Shown here: positions 1-11,888 of the stretch, in pieces
How positions within the stretch are numbered: position 1 is the stretch's first letter
Layout of the letters: the number at the start of each line of letters is the position of its first letter
Source of the DNA: Prinsepia uniflora
Lineage: Eukaryota; Streptophyta; Magnoliopsida; Rosales; Rosaceae
Assembly: GCA_032719365.1 (NCBI GenBank)
Contig: CM064867.1
Span: 68,446,136-68,510,135 of the forward strand
Direction of reading: 5' to 3'
DNA length: 64,000 bases
Made by a program: the position numbers and the translations under genes
Notes under the pieces: generated by a model
Database searches by the model: none
The model's input: only the letters and a program-made list of their open reading frames with translations
Told to the model about the DNA's origin: nothing

Positions 1-56
1 GTTTAAAATAATGCATAAATAAAAAATATAGTTCAAATTAATAAAGAATAAATGAT

Positions 57-175
57 TTAAAATTGGAAATGATTGATATATTTAAAATTGGAAATGATTG
101 ATATATTTAAAATTGGAAAAAATGATAAATATAGTTAAAAATTGGAAAAAATGATAAATATAGTTCAAATTAATA
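57..175. repeat. AT-rich tandem repeat
   Basis: A unit of about 27 bp containing AAATTGGAAATGATTGATAT is repeated with small changes. Nothing coding is visible. It sits beside the SINE-like remnant and may be part of its target DNA. Confidence 0.6.
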
Positions 176-180
176 AAGAA

Positions 181-302
181 TAAATGAAAAAAAAATAAAA
201 AAAAAACAAACAAACAAAAGGGCACCAGCACGTTCGAACCCGGGAGGAGGCGCATGAGTGCTTTTAATGAAAAGCAGTCACACCAACTCAACTAACCAGC
301 CA
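181..302 (-). mobile_element. tRNA-derived SINE-like remnant
   Basis: Read on the minus strand, the sequence has an A-box-like stretch (TAGTTGAGTTGG, 294-283) followed about 45 nt later by a good B box (GGGTTCGAAC, 241-232). This is the internal pol III promoter arrangement of a tRNA. It then runs into a T-rich tail with TTTG repeats (218-181), as seen at the 3' ends of several plant SINEs. It cannot be folded into a complete tRNA cloverleaf, so a functional tRNA gene is unlikely. The family is not identified. Confidence 0.35.
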
Positions 303-2359
303 AGTTGTAAATTTAAGAAAGCAACTAATATATAAAGCATACGTACAGGATTCAAAACAGTCTTCTTCCTCCTCGCGCGGGTCTGCAATTCGGGTTTTTT
401 GACCCGCGCGGTATGACCCGACTGTAACTCTATCGTTTTACGTCCGATTTTCATGAAATTTGTTCCTATCTCGATCGTTTTAATGAAATAAAGAGATCGA
501 TGGGCTTAAAACAAGGAAAAATGTCGATATTTCGCTCAATTTCTTCCCCCCCCCCCCCTCTTACCTGCCGCCGGCCAAAATTTCAGACATATCAACCGAT
601 ATATCAGCGATATTGTCGATATTTTCATCATTGAATAGTAGTACAAACATTTTGCACTTGGTAATATATTAACTTTGTATATTTACACTGCAAAAGATAG
701 TTCCACACAAAGCGTCCACAGGAACTGGATATTAGGCCCAACACTACAAGGTGCTCCCGCACAAATTGGGCCTCACATGCCTTTTGATAAGACAACTAGT
801 AAAACCACATCATTAGATGTAGGAGTCAATTAAAGGGGCAATTATAATTAGGTCCTATTTTGGAGTCCAAATTAGAGATTTTGGAGTCCAAATTAGAGAT
901 TAGTTCACTACAGTAAATAGTAATAGTAATTAACATTAATCCTGATTTTTAATTTTTTATTCAAATCTAGCATTACTTTTAATCCTCTATTTTTTCAAAA
1001 ATTACAAATATATGCCATTAAAATTCCTATAGAACGTGAACAAACAAATCTATAATTCTAGGGTTTATCAAACTCACATTTTTTTTTTGCTCTGATAAAC
1101 TCCTATATGTTGTTTGAATTTCATAGGTTCCTTATCCGAATGTTTATAATTTCAAATTTGAATTGGGTCTATCTTCTATCAGATATGAAGGATTTGGAGG
1201 AATTCAAACGATGTGTTAGGTTGTTGAGGCAAGTATATAAATATAAAGTACCTGGTCTAGGAGAATTTTTCGGTTGTTTCGTCTGATTTGGTGTGGTTCT
1301 TTTTTTGTTGCGGAGAAGGTAGGTTTTTTTGTTATTTTTTGTGTTGAATGTTTTGATGCATGGGCATGGGCATGGGCATTTGGTTGTTGTTTTACTACTG
1401 TAGGTAAATTGTGGTTGAGTATTACTACTGTAGGTAAATTGTGGATGGGTTAACGCGGTTTGCAAGATCATGTTCCCTTCCTTCTTTCCGCTCGCTGTTT
1501 GCAAGATCATGTTCCCTTCCACCATCTTTCCTCCAAGAGTTGTGGGTGTAGATAATAGGGAGATTATGGATGTTGTGTCCAATGTCTTGTATTCTTATCT
1601 TACCCATCTTCCGCCGGTCGTTCTCCCTCTCGTACCTTTGCATATCTCGATGGATTATTGCAGGTGGTCTGAGGGATCTTTATGTAGCAATCCCCGATTG
1701 ATTTTCCATGTGGCACAATGGTTAATTAGTTTTTATTTACCTGTGATTGCTGGCATATTTTATTCGAATGGGTGTTTTTGTTATCCGGCATATTTATTTG
1801 GCATGATTATTGCCGGTGTTTTACTTATGATTTTCTATTTGGCATGATTTTATTACTGGCCTATTATTTATTTACCTGTGATTGCTGGCAAATAATTACC
1901 AATTTATACTTTTTCTTATCTCCTGAATAACTGCTGTCACCACGTTTTTTCTTAGCCAATTATTCAAATTGATGCTGCAGGAGTGGCGAAATGCCAGCCT
2001 GAAAATATAATAATAACACAAAGGAGCAGTGTCATGTACATAGACTAATGTGATTAGTTGCCATATAACAAACAAAGCAAGACTGGAAACCCTTATAAAG
2101 GTGCAAGTGCATCAAAGAAATATTTCTTAGTGAAGATCTATTGATTATCTGATTAGGGCGAGAGTTTTGTGTTGAATGCTGCATTTGAGCTTTGTCATTT
2201 TCAGACCCATTTCCTGTTTAATCTTCCTTGTAACTCATCCTCTTTTCATGAATAATATTTGTTCTTTCCATACAATAAAATGATAATTTGACAATAAAAA
2301 CAATAAATCACTGTACAAAACTCCTCGTGCCAAGATTCGCGGTAATTAACTAACAACTT
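303..2359. other. Unclassified AT-rich intergenic or repeat DNA
   Basis: No gene can be supported here. Visible structure: a poly-C run (about 547-558), a tandem pair of a 21-bp unit containing GGAGTCCAAATTAGAGATT (862-903), a short GCATGG repeat (1359-1380), a duplicated TACTACTGTAGGTAAATTGTGG (1395-1442) and a duplicated TTTGCAAGATCATGTTCCCTTC (1459-1520). The right part may hold the 3' flank of the MULE, but no terminal inverted repeat could be matched to the other side. Confidence 0.5.
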
Positions 2360-3276
2360 CTAGAAAAGAATGTTAAAATCTAAGTGAAAAAGCTGTTGGA
2401 AAAGAAGATCGAGGATGTCTGGAACAGGGAAAATAGGAGTTTGGTATGTTCTCTTGTAGTACTCCGTAGTGAAGTAAGATTCAACGTAGTCAAAAAGGTT
2501 GTCACCATCTTTAAGAATAGCTGTCAATCCATGGGAACAGGGCAATCCGTTGATTTTCCATTGATAACAAGAGCAGTGGTGGTTTTTTAAGTCAACCATG
2601 ACAGAGTACTTATCCCTCACTTCGAATATATAGTTAGTAGAACGATATACATCCCAATGTCTTCCAACCTCAATCTCGCTGATAAGCTTGTTTTCCATCT
2701 TAAGACATATTGGTGAGGTCCAATTTTATGCTTCACATCGTCGATCAGAATTCAGCTCCATTAGTCTAACTCGTATTGACTCAATCATTTGGTAAATTGG
2801 CATTGCACGTTCACTTGAAATCCACGAATTGAATGACTCTGAAATATTTGAGCACATCTCACCATACTTTTTACCTTTGAAGAAGGCGTTGGACCAATGT
2901 TCCTTCGGAGTTTGCTTCAAAAATTTCTGAATGATTGCTCCACCGGTGTTCTCTAAACTGTTCATCTTTTCTTCGAATACACTTATAGATGGAGCATAAG
3001 CACAAGCTTGAAACATGTGAACTATTGTGTCCCGGAAGGTACTTGCTGCAGGTTGATATTTTTTCAAAATATTCTGCTTCAAATGATATAGGCAGAACAC
3101 ATGAGGAGAATCCTGGAAAATAGAGGAAAGTGATTCAAGCAAACCTTTATTACGGTCAGAGATGAATGTGAGTAGGCGGCCTTGAGGTAGGAGTATTTCT
3201 GATAAATTCTCCAAAAACCATGTCCAATTTGCTTCATTTTCAGAGTCCACAATTGCAAAAGCAAGTGGGAAAAAAC
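2360..3276 (-). pseudogene. MULE transposase, 3' exon (catalytic core and SWIM zinc finger)
   Basis: This is the second half of a Mutator-like (MuDR/MULE) transposase. The exon starts after a CACAG acceptor (3278-3277) and continues the MULE domain of the exon at 21447-22515. The family pattern FFPLAFAIVDSENEANWTWF, a DR motif in FISDRNKGL and the CLYHLKQN block are visible. A SWIM zinc finger follows near the end (CSCYQWKINGLPCSH, a CxCxnCxH pattern). An in-frame TAA at 2728-2726 separates the catalytic part from the SWIM part, and the frame is open on both sides of it. With the giant intron, this marks a dead copy. A host-domesticated MUSTANG-type gene was considered, because such proteins share this domain order, but the stop and the surrounding TE debris argue against a working gene. 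Confidence 0.85.
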
Positions 3277-3883
3277 CTGTGTTTGGAAAAATGTCGTGAG
3301 ATAACGTCAGGATGTCAGGACCCACCCCAGTTTCACCCCGAAAACCGAGGTAAATCCTGCTCCCGTCTGACACCCCGACACGTAACTAAAATAAACCACC
3401 AAACAAGCACAGTCAGACGCAGGAGGAACTATAAACATCCCGAAGTTAAGTTTTACAGAGCATAGTTCTAAATACAAAAGAAGAAAAACCGAGACAAAAA
3501 GTACACGCACTACGGAAAATTTTAAACCACTCCGGGATAGCTCTCGTGACTTCTATGCCTCAGACGCTGCCTCGACGCCGAAACCCCGCTCTAGCTCCAC
3601 GACCTGGAGGTCAATTTAAAACAGAAGGTGTGAGTGGACCAGAATAAAAGAAAAGTTTCCAAAACCATTTTATAAGAAAACCGGGTTTAGCCCTCCGTTT
3701 TGAAACCACATGCATAACCCAGTTACTAAAACAGTTATAAATCACATAAATCTCATCATAAAAACATTTACAGAAACACTATAAAAACAGTTATAGAAAT
3801 CATATCATAAGCATCATACAAACCGTATCAGAAAACATAAGTACCAAGCCATAACCAACCGATCAAACCTGCTGGATCTATCT

Positions 3884-4091
3884 GAGTCTTTAAACTCCCA
3901 AGTCTTTAAACTCAATCCAGGCCTCAATAATATCCGAGTCTTTAAACTCCCGAGTCTTTAAACTCAACAGGCCTATGGGGGAATATCAATATATCCGAGT
4001 CTTTAAACTCCCGAGTCTTTAAACTCATTCTGGGTCTTTAAACCCAATCCGGGCCCGTCCCCCGTCAGTCAATATCCGGGTCTTTAAATCT
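3884..4091 (-). repeat. Array of GAGT/ACTC and GGGT/ACCC short palindromes in S1
   Basis: Repeated 14-mers of the form GAGT-CTTTAA-ACTC, with some units GGGT-CTTTAA-ACCC, spaced irregularly. Both arms change together between the two forms. The array lies inside the intron-like module of S1. Confidence 0.8.
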
Positions 4092-5998
4092 AATAACCAG
4101 ATCCAGCGAATCCAATCAAAACCAGTTGAAAACCATTTCGAAATCCATATCCAAACCCGAATCCAAAATCACCGGTTTGAAGCCCTTCCGGCATCCAAAA
4201 CCGTCATTCCGAACCCAAATTCGGAATCCACTTTTCAACCTTAAACCCAAATTCCACTTTCCGAAATCCGATTTCAAAACCAAAACCCTTTAATCACCAA
4301 ATCATATTTCAAAATCCCTTTATAACATTTAAACCACTTATCCATTGAAATCCCAAATCCATAGCATCATAGTCAGAAATCATACTTTTCTCGTAAAACG
4401 TCCTGAACACCGAACTTTCTCGAAAAACGTGCAATTATGTAATATCAACAAAGTATATCCGATAAACATAGAATCATGATTAAAACCATAAAACAATTAT
4501 AGAAAAACAGTTATGCATGCTCTAGTTTAAGGAAAGGGTCCACTCACAGTACCGAGCCCTCAATCGCGTCCCGAACGTCCCGTACGTTCCTCAGCTTCCT
4601 CGGGCAACCCCGATCCTGTTAACAACCACCAAAGTACGTTACTAACACGTCTACGAAAGTCTACCTAATTTTCCCAAAAATCCCCGGATCTTAAACGAAA
4701 CGAACCGGAACCCTAAACCTTCGACCACGCGGAACTAGCCTCAAACGACGTCCGAACAACCCGAAACCAATTCCATTAGACACCGGATCTTAAACGAAAC
4801 GAGCCGGAACCCTAAACCTTCAAACTCGTGGAACTAGCCTCAAACGACGTCCGAACAACCCGAAACCAATTCCATTAGACTCGTCACAACACCTAGACCA
4901 AAAACCATGTTGACCATTTCCCCAGCCGCCGCCGCACGCGCCCCCACGTGCCGCCCAAAGTGGCTGCGCGTGGCCCTCACGCGCCTGCTACAGTGTCACC
5001 AGCAACCTCTGGTCGACCCAGTTTGAAACAGTCACTGCAGCTCGAACCGGCGTGACCGGTTCTCCGCCGTGCCTGCACCAAAACTGCTCCTCTCTTTACC
5101 ATCTGCTTCGTCCCGTCCTAAGGAACTCATCCCCCTCACTCTAACACCTCGACTCATCCTACAACTCGTCGACTCAAGCTCGAACAAAACCCGAACCAGT
5201 CCCCTATTCTTCCTCCCCGGTCAACCAGATCTTCCCCCGCCACGGCAACCACCGTAGACGGTTCTTAGGACCTTCCCGAGCCTCACATCACTCACCAAAA
5301 CCGTCGACTCGTACTCAAAACCCACGACTCTTGGTTTGAAGAAAAACTGAAAAACTGAGCACACCCGGTACTCTCCATCGTTCTAGCCTCCGCCGTGCTC
5401 TTCCCCGTCACAGCTGCATAACCAGAAGATACCTGGGACCCTACTGAGTCCCCCAGACCTCACTGGACTCCTCGATTCAACCCCAAAAGCTACAACTTGA
5501 CGTCTGAACCTAAACGGTAAAACAGAGCACAGAGAGGAAAGTAAAGAAATTACCTGCGTCCTGTTCTCCACCGTGAGCTCCGCCGTGTCCACTGGGTTCC
5601 TAAGGCTCCACTCTTGTCTCTGAACACCACCAGCAGCTTCGATTAATCGAACACGGCAGCACCACCACCCAAAACTCCTCACCTCTTATCTGTTTCCTCT
5701 GATTTTCCCGTGAGCTCACACTTAGCACACACACTAATTCCTTACCTCCCAACCTTCTCCCTAGCTCTCTCACAATCTCTAGTCACTCCTCACTCGTCAA
5801 TTCACACAACACACACACAATCACCGTCCAATTCTCCCAACTCTCTCCCTCTGTTTTCTGTTCTTCGAACACACACACATCACACACTTGCACGATTACC
5901 CTAAATAATTGGACCGTGTATCCTAGAAGCCTCTAGTCAAGCCCCACGTGTCACCATCTTCCATCTCCTCTCCCAAGTGGCTCAATCCCAGCCATCCA

Positions 5999-8997
5999 TG
6001 ACAGGACCCATCCCAATCCCCCCGGGATTAGTGCGGGATGACCCTGCTCCCATCAGACACGAAGTGTCAGATAAGGGATATTTTTGACCTTTGCCCTCCC
6101 GGGCCATCAGAGTACGCCAGGATCCGGAGGAGGTATGTGATAGCTCTGTCTCTGCTACAGTCCACATCCGATGTCAACCTGAAGGGCAGTCAAAACATTA
6201 AAAGCTGCGAGTGGACAAAACAAGAGTTTATAAAAACAATTTATAAGAAAGCCATTTGTACCCTTCACTAAAAAGCATGCATGCATTCGAAAACCATTTA
6301 TCCAGAAAACCATAATGAAATCAAGTACACGGGCCACTGCCCAACTCCATAAGGGACTCAGCCAAAATCATAAGAAACTAACCATACGAGCCACTGCCCA
6401 AAACCTGTGTAAACGCACATCATACATCATATCATATATAGCATACATCACATATACATATAATTCACACAACCAATCCTGTCACGGTTTCCAAAGCTAC
6501 GCGCGTGCTACCCAGGTCTCAATCCGAGTCTTCTCAAAGTCAAGATCAATGTCCGCAGACCACTGACCCTACCCGAGGTAATAGTAATCATAGCCTTCCT
6601 GAGAGTAAGGAACCCAACTGGGGGGTGACTCCACTCAGTCGGTGCTCCTTGACTACTCCGGGGTCCACCCAGGCCAACGACCCTCCCCGGAAGAGATAAT
6701 AGAAGTAAAGGAAGGTATATGAATACATATATATACATAACATAAACGTTCATGCCCAGTTCCCTTGAACCGTCATGATCCATAACATCCATAACAAGGG
6801 TTCATGCCGGTTCCCATAAACTGTCATGAACCACAATAACCTTTCCAAAGTTCATGCTGGTTCCCATAAACCATCATGAACTTGGAAATCCATCTAGGGT
6901 CCCTGACCCGAAATCATCAGTGTAAAACATCTGGGTCTCGTGCCCGAACATATGACTCAACTGGGCACCATGCCCGATATCTATGGGTCAGTCACGACTC
7001 TGATCATAGTGATGCGTGCAACCATCCATCCAGGACCGCTCTCAATCCTGGTATGTTGCCGTGAAAGAATCAACCGACCCGACCACCACAAGATCATGGT
7101 GCACTCATCACCGATCGATATCCTGAACCGTCAGCACTCCGAAGTCGAGCCTCCCCAGGCTGCCCGACCACGAATCGTGCATCGTGACCTCTCCGGAAGG
7201 AACACATCCCAATCCGGAGGCGAGCGTCGTATCGTCGATCGCCGTGCACATAGCACCCGTCGCGACCACGATTTAGACCCGAAGGTCGTAAATAGCGTCA
7301 TATGCCCGAGACAAAACCAAATGGGTCTCATACCCGAGTTTATCCTTATAGAAATCTAAAACCTTTCATTTAGACCAATAAAGAAATACAGACCCGTATA
7401 GGCACCGTATAGGGCAGAAACCTCGAAATACGTGCCTATACGTAACCACACATCCAATTGCACTCATGACATCACAAACAAGTATTTAAAACATATAATA
7501 AACATTTATGCATGCATCAATTTAGAAAACAAGGTCCACTCACAGACCGTCCGAGCTGTCGCCTCGATTTGCGTGCCATTCGGCTCCCCGAGCCGATCAC
7601 CATTACCGGGACTCCCAAACCTGTCCAAATTTTAATAGAAGGTTAATAACTACTTAATTAACCTCCCATCAAAGCCCCGTAATTTTTCCGAACTTTTAAC
7701 TATTTTTAAAACCGAACCTAAACCTTCCGATGCCCCGAAACATATCGAGACGGTGTCCGATCGACACGAAACTAATCCCAAAAGGTTCGTTACATCGAAT
7801 AGATAATTTCACATGTTGGAACCGTCCCCAAATTCTCCCCCACGCGCCGCCTGAAGTCGCTGCGCGTGGGCCTCACGCGCCGCTACAGTACCCGTCTTCA
7901 ACCTCCGCGACTGGTGCGAACCGGTCCGGTTACTGTGCTGAACCGGCGTAACCGGTTCAGCGTCCCTACTCCCTTATTTTCGGTCCGATTGCTTCCATTC
8001 CAATTTCTAAATTCCTATTTTCAAGTTTCCTATCTAACCCAATCCCTAAATCTAAGAAAAACCCACCTGAAACCCCTTGTTCGAAATGGACCTCTCGGTC
8101 CAGTTTTTCCCCGCCATGAACCAGCCTCCAAACCTTCCTAAAACTATCCTAGAAACCTATTTAGTTCAGTGAAACCATCCAAATCGGCCCATGACAATTA
8201 AAATTGAAAATGGACAAAATCGGGTAAAACCGATTACCTCGATCTCCTCCTCCTCCGCCGTCCACGGCAGTGCGTCCTAGACCGGCCACCAGCGTCCACC
8301 AGTCCATCCTCACCCTCTAGTCTCTCCTATATGATCATTGGAAAGGGTTGAATGGGTTTGGGGTGAGAAATGGGATCGGGTTTGGTTGGAGGAAAAATGG
8401 AAAATGGATGCACGGTTATATGGATGGATGCATGTATATGGAATGGTAGCCAGTGGATGGATGACACTTGTCACTCATCCATTGGTTGCTGAAAAGCAAC
8501 TGGGCCCACTAAAGTCCAAAAGTGCCTCGTAAAATGCGTCACCGTGAATAGTATCCTGGAACTTCCGTGAACCGTAACTTCGCCGTCGAACGTCCGAATT
8601 CGACGTGCCGCCTGTCTACGGATTCATATCGTCCTTATCTACGCAACGGTCTTTGGCCCTTGGCCATCGAACCTCTTGGTCAAAAAGTCAACATTTGACT
8701 CTTTTTATCCAAAATTACCAAAATACCCCTAAACTTCCGAACGTCATAACTTCCTCCTCGAACGTCGGAATTGAACGTGCCATCTGTCTATGAACTCGTG
8801 ACGTCACGAACTACGTCACGGTCATCAGTCAAAGTCCATTTGACCGCCCCGATTGAAAAGTCAACGTTTTGCCACGACTAGGGGCAAAACGGTCATTTCG
8901 CATCATTCGTACGATTTAGCCTAACTAATCACGGATTAATCTCACTAATCGTGATTAGTCACTAATATAATCCTGGAATTTGGGACGGGTCGTTACA
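5999..8997 (-). mobile_element. Solo LTR S2 nested in S1
   Basis: Starts TGACAGGACCC and ends GGGTCGTTACA on the plus strand, 2999 bp, with near-perfect target duplication ATCCA/TTCCA (5994-5998, 8998-9002). The intron-like module has donor GTGAGTGGAC at 7543-7534, partner GTCCACTCGC at 6216-6207 (one change) and acceptor AG at 6180-6179, 1365 nt. It contains palindromes built on GGTTCATG…CATGAACC and GGGC…GCCC. U3 carries TGACGTCA (8799-8806), paired W-box-like sites near 8678-8700 and a palindrome at 8866-8890. Confidence 0.85.
6749..6889 (-). repeat. Long double-stem palindromes in S2
   Basis: Three related units. In unit 2 (6799-6832) the outer arms are GGTTCATG and CATGAACC and the inner arms CGGTT and AACTG. 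In unit 3 (6842-6889) the outer arms pair over about 14 bp with one bulged A and the inner arms are TGGTT and AACCA. The loop CCCATA is constant in both. A sister array lies in S9 (56618-56740). Confidence 0.75.
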
Positions 8998-9527
8998 TTC
9001 CACTTGTCCCTCTCTGTTGCACAAATCCCAAGTGCAAAAGACCAAAATGCCCTTCTTTAAAACCAAAATTACAATTGTGCCACTACCTTTCTAGACCCGT
9101 AACGCACACATCGTAACTCCGATTAACACGTGTCGCTTGTCGTTGAATTCAGGACGACGAGATCTACCTAACGGTCCTAGGTCAACGTGCCAAAACCCGA
9201 TCGTCCGAAAAGTCAACTTTTCCCCCTAGTTTAGCCAAATTACGGTTATGCCCTCAACCTTCCAAACATCATAACTTCCTCCTCGGATGTCAGAATCGGG
9301 CGTGCCACCTGTCTACGGATTCGTGACGTCCTAAACTACTTCCTGGTCATCGGTCAAAGTCTATTTGACCGCCCGAATGAAAAGTCAACTTTTTGCCCAA
9401 ACTAGGGGCAAAATCATCATTCTAGGCTAACGACCTTATCTTCACCAACTAACCCCCGATTAAGCTCACTAATCTCATCTTAAACACTGTCTTAGCCCTA
9501 ATTCCCAGGACGGGTCGTTACACAGGA

Positions 9528-9949
9528 GGTGAGCCTACCAATAACAATCCAAAAACAAAAGCAGTTAAATGGTGGTAGAACAATATCTTAATTGTAATGA
9601 ACGTATGGATCTGAACATAAGTTGGAGATCAAAATACATGTTCTAGAGATGAATATAAGGTAAGCATTAATCGGGAAATGTGTTTGGAAGAGATGGTTTG
9701 ACTATCCCTTATTCCCTTCTCGTTTGTGTGGGAAAGTCTTCCCGTATGTTGTCACCTGAGTGTTTAAACTTTGTCTAGACTCCAAAACATTGGGGTTCAA
9801 AGAGAAACTCAGATTGACAATTGCCAATGCCCCAATATTACCAATGAAAGCTAGGATCTGGAACATGTATAGAGCTTGTATCACAATGATGAAAGAAAAT
9901 ACTAAAATGACCATAAAGTTCGAAACAAGTGACTATATCATATTGCATG
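9528..9949. other. Residual MULE intron between S1 and S3
   Basis: This DNA belongs to the original transposase intron and lies between the two insertion complexes. It has small open frames on both strands, none resembling a known protein. No other signal is seen. Confidence 0.6.
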
Positions 9950-11521
9950 TGTAACAACCCGTCCCGGGAGCCGGGATTAGTAGACTGATTAAGGTGTGAA
10001 TAGTGAGGTTAATCGGCGGTTAGGTGGTCCCGATAGGTCCGTAAGTGTAGAATGACGATTTTGCCCCTAGTTCGGGCAAAACGTTGACTATTAGTTCGGG
10101 TGGTCCGATGGACTTTGACCAGTGACCAGGACGTAGTTTAGGACGTCACGAATCCATAGGCAGGTGGCACGTCCGATTCCGACATCCGAGGAGGAAGTTG
10201 TGGTGTTCGGAAGGTTGAGGGCCTAACCGTAATTTGGATAAATTAGGGGGAATAGTTGACTTTTTGTAGAATCTAGTTTTGGTACATTGACCTAGGATGG
10301 TTAGATAGTTCTTGTCGTCCTGAGTTCGATGACAGGCGGCACGTATTCATCGGACTTACGAGGCGAGAAATACGGGTCTAGGAAGTTGTGGCAAAACCGT
10401 AAAAAAAAAGAGTTACATTGGAGGGTATTTTGGTCTTTGTGGCACATTGGGATTTGTGCACAGAGAAAGGAAATGAACGGCTGAGATTGGGCCATGTGGG
10501 AGTGTGTGGAGTGGATTGTGACATGTGGCATGTGTGTAGAGGATTCTGGTGGAATCCTGTGCATACACGGCCCAAATAATTGGGGTGCACCCGTGTATGT
10601 GTGTTCGTGATGGTTCAGAAAACAGAGGGAGATTGTGAGGGAAATTGAGGGGTGATCGAGGGTGATGGTGTGTGCTGATGAATTGTGAGTATGTGAGGGT
10701 GATCGGAGAGTGAGAGGGAGCTAGTGAGAAGGTTGGGAGGTGAGGAATCGTGGTGAGTGTGAGTTGAGAGCTCACGGGGACAACCAGAGGAAACAGAGAA
10801 GACTGAGGGCTTGTGGTGGTTGATAGGTCCTCAAATAAGCATTATTTTATATTATTTTATACCCTTTATACTTGACTTTTAATATTAAAATATTAAATAA
10901 ATAGATAAAATAATTTATTTTGTGTTATTTGTGTTTAAATAAATAAAGTTTGTAATTTGGAGTATTTTGGTGAAAGAATCGTCTCGATCGGAATTATAAC
11001 GAAAAAATTATGGACGAATTTCGGTGAAATATTACTAAATTAATTAAATTAATTAATTTATGCAGCCCAGCCCAACAAAAAAAAGAAAAAGAAAAAATCC
11101 GGCAGCCCAGGCCCAGTTCGCAAGCCCTGGCCCGCTTCCGTGCGGCCCAACCCAGACAACCAAGCCGGCCCAACTCGCTTCAGCCTGCTTCTGCCTTGCC
11201 CCAGCGCGTTCGGCGCGCGCTTGCCGAATCCTTCTGCACCGCCTCAGCGCACGCCAGCCGAACTTCCAGCCTTCCATTCAGCAGCAGTCAACCGATTTTT
11301 CTGCTCTCTTTTCAGCAGCTCTCTGCTGAATTTATTTCCAGCAGCTTCCACCCAATTTCCACCCAACTTCCACCCAAATTCCTTCCACTTTCCAACCCAA
11401 TTTTGCAACTTTACAACTCAAACCACTTCTAAACATCATCACTAATCTTTATTACTCATCATTCCATTATTTAACATTTTTTATTGTATTTGTTTATGTA
11501 TTTTTGATAGCTTTTTCCACC

Positions 11522-11529
11522 TATAAATA
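11522..11529 (+). promoter_or_regulatory. TATA box of LARD 5' LTR
   Basis: TATAAATA in a CACCTATAAATAGGGC context. The same box is at 17515-17522 in the 3' LTR, and its reverse complement CTATTTATAGGG lies near 52011-52021 in the related solo LTR. Transcription is expected to start about 30 bp downstream. Confidence 0.7.
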
Positions 11530-11888
11530 GGGCTTCAATTCTTGTATTTTGGGGAGTCCCCAATTAGTTTCATTCTTCCATTTCTTTCATTTTTCTTAGT
11601 TCTAGTTCTTAGTTAGTTCTTTTGTTTCTCTCTTTTGAGAGACATTTTTGGGGACCATTTTAACTTCTTGTAGATTTTCTTATTAATTAGCTTTCTTTTA
11701 ATTCTTGTTCTTAATTTATGTTATTTTTATTTTTCTTAATTTCATTTCTTCTTTACTTTGTTCTTGTGATATTTTTTTGAGATCTCTTAAACACATTTTT
11801 ATGCTTTCCTTAAGAAATACCTAGGCCAAGTAATTCTAAGGCAATTCAAGAGTTTTAAGACCGAATTCCTCGTATTTCTTCTACCATC

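Larger units (their letters stand above)
3313..9522 (-). mobile_element. Solo LTR S1 (large Ty3-like LTR family)
   Basis: The plus strand reads TGTCAGGACC… to …GGGTCGTTACA, flanked by a perfect 5-bp duplication CAGGA (3308-3312 and 9523-9527). Orientation is taken from the family member S6, whose primer site shows that the LTR starts TGTAACGACC and ends CCTGACA; S1 is therefore on the minus strand. Removing nested S2 leaves about 3.2 kb. No internal domain exists, so this is a solo LTR left by LTR-LTR recombination. It carries the family's intron-like module: donor GTGAGTGGAC at 4547-4538, matching GTCCACTCAC at 3639-3630, acceptor AG at 3605-3604 (944 nt). Confidence 0.88.

Noticed and set aside
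232..294. A functional tRNA gene
   Set aside because: A- and B-box-like sequences exist, but no acceptor stem or anticodon arm can be formed.
1470..1847. 125-codon open frame on the plus strand
   Set aside because: No known motif, built over duplicated short segments, and a frame on the other strand overlaps it. No support as a gene.
5999..6062. Start of a tandemly repeated LTR of S1
   Set aside because: It is a separate nested solo LTR (S2), shown by its own near-perfect duplication ATCCA/TTCCA.
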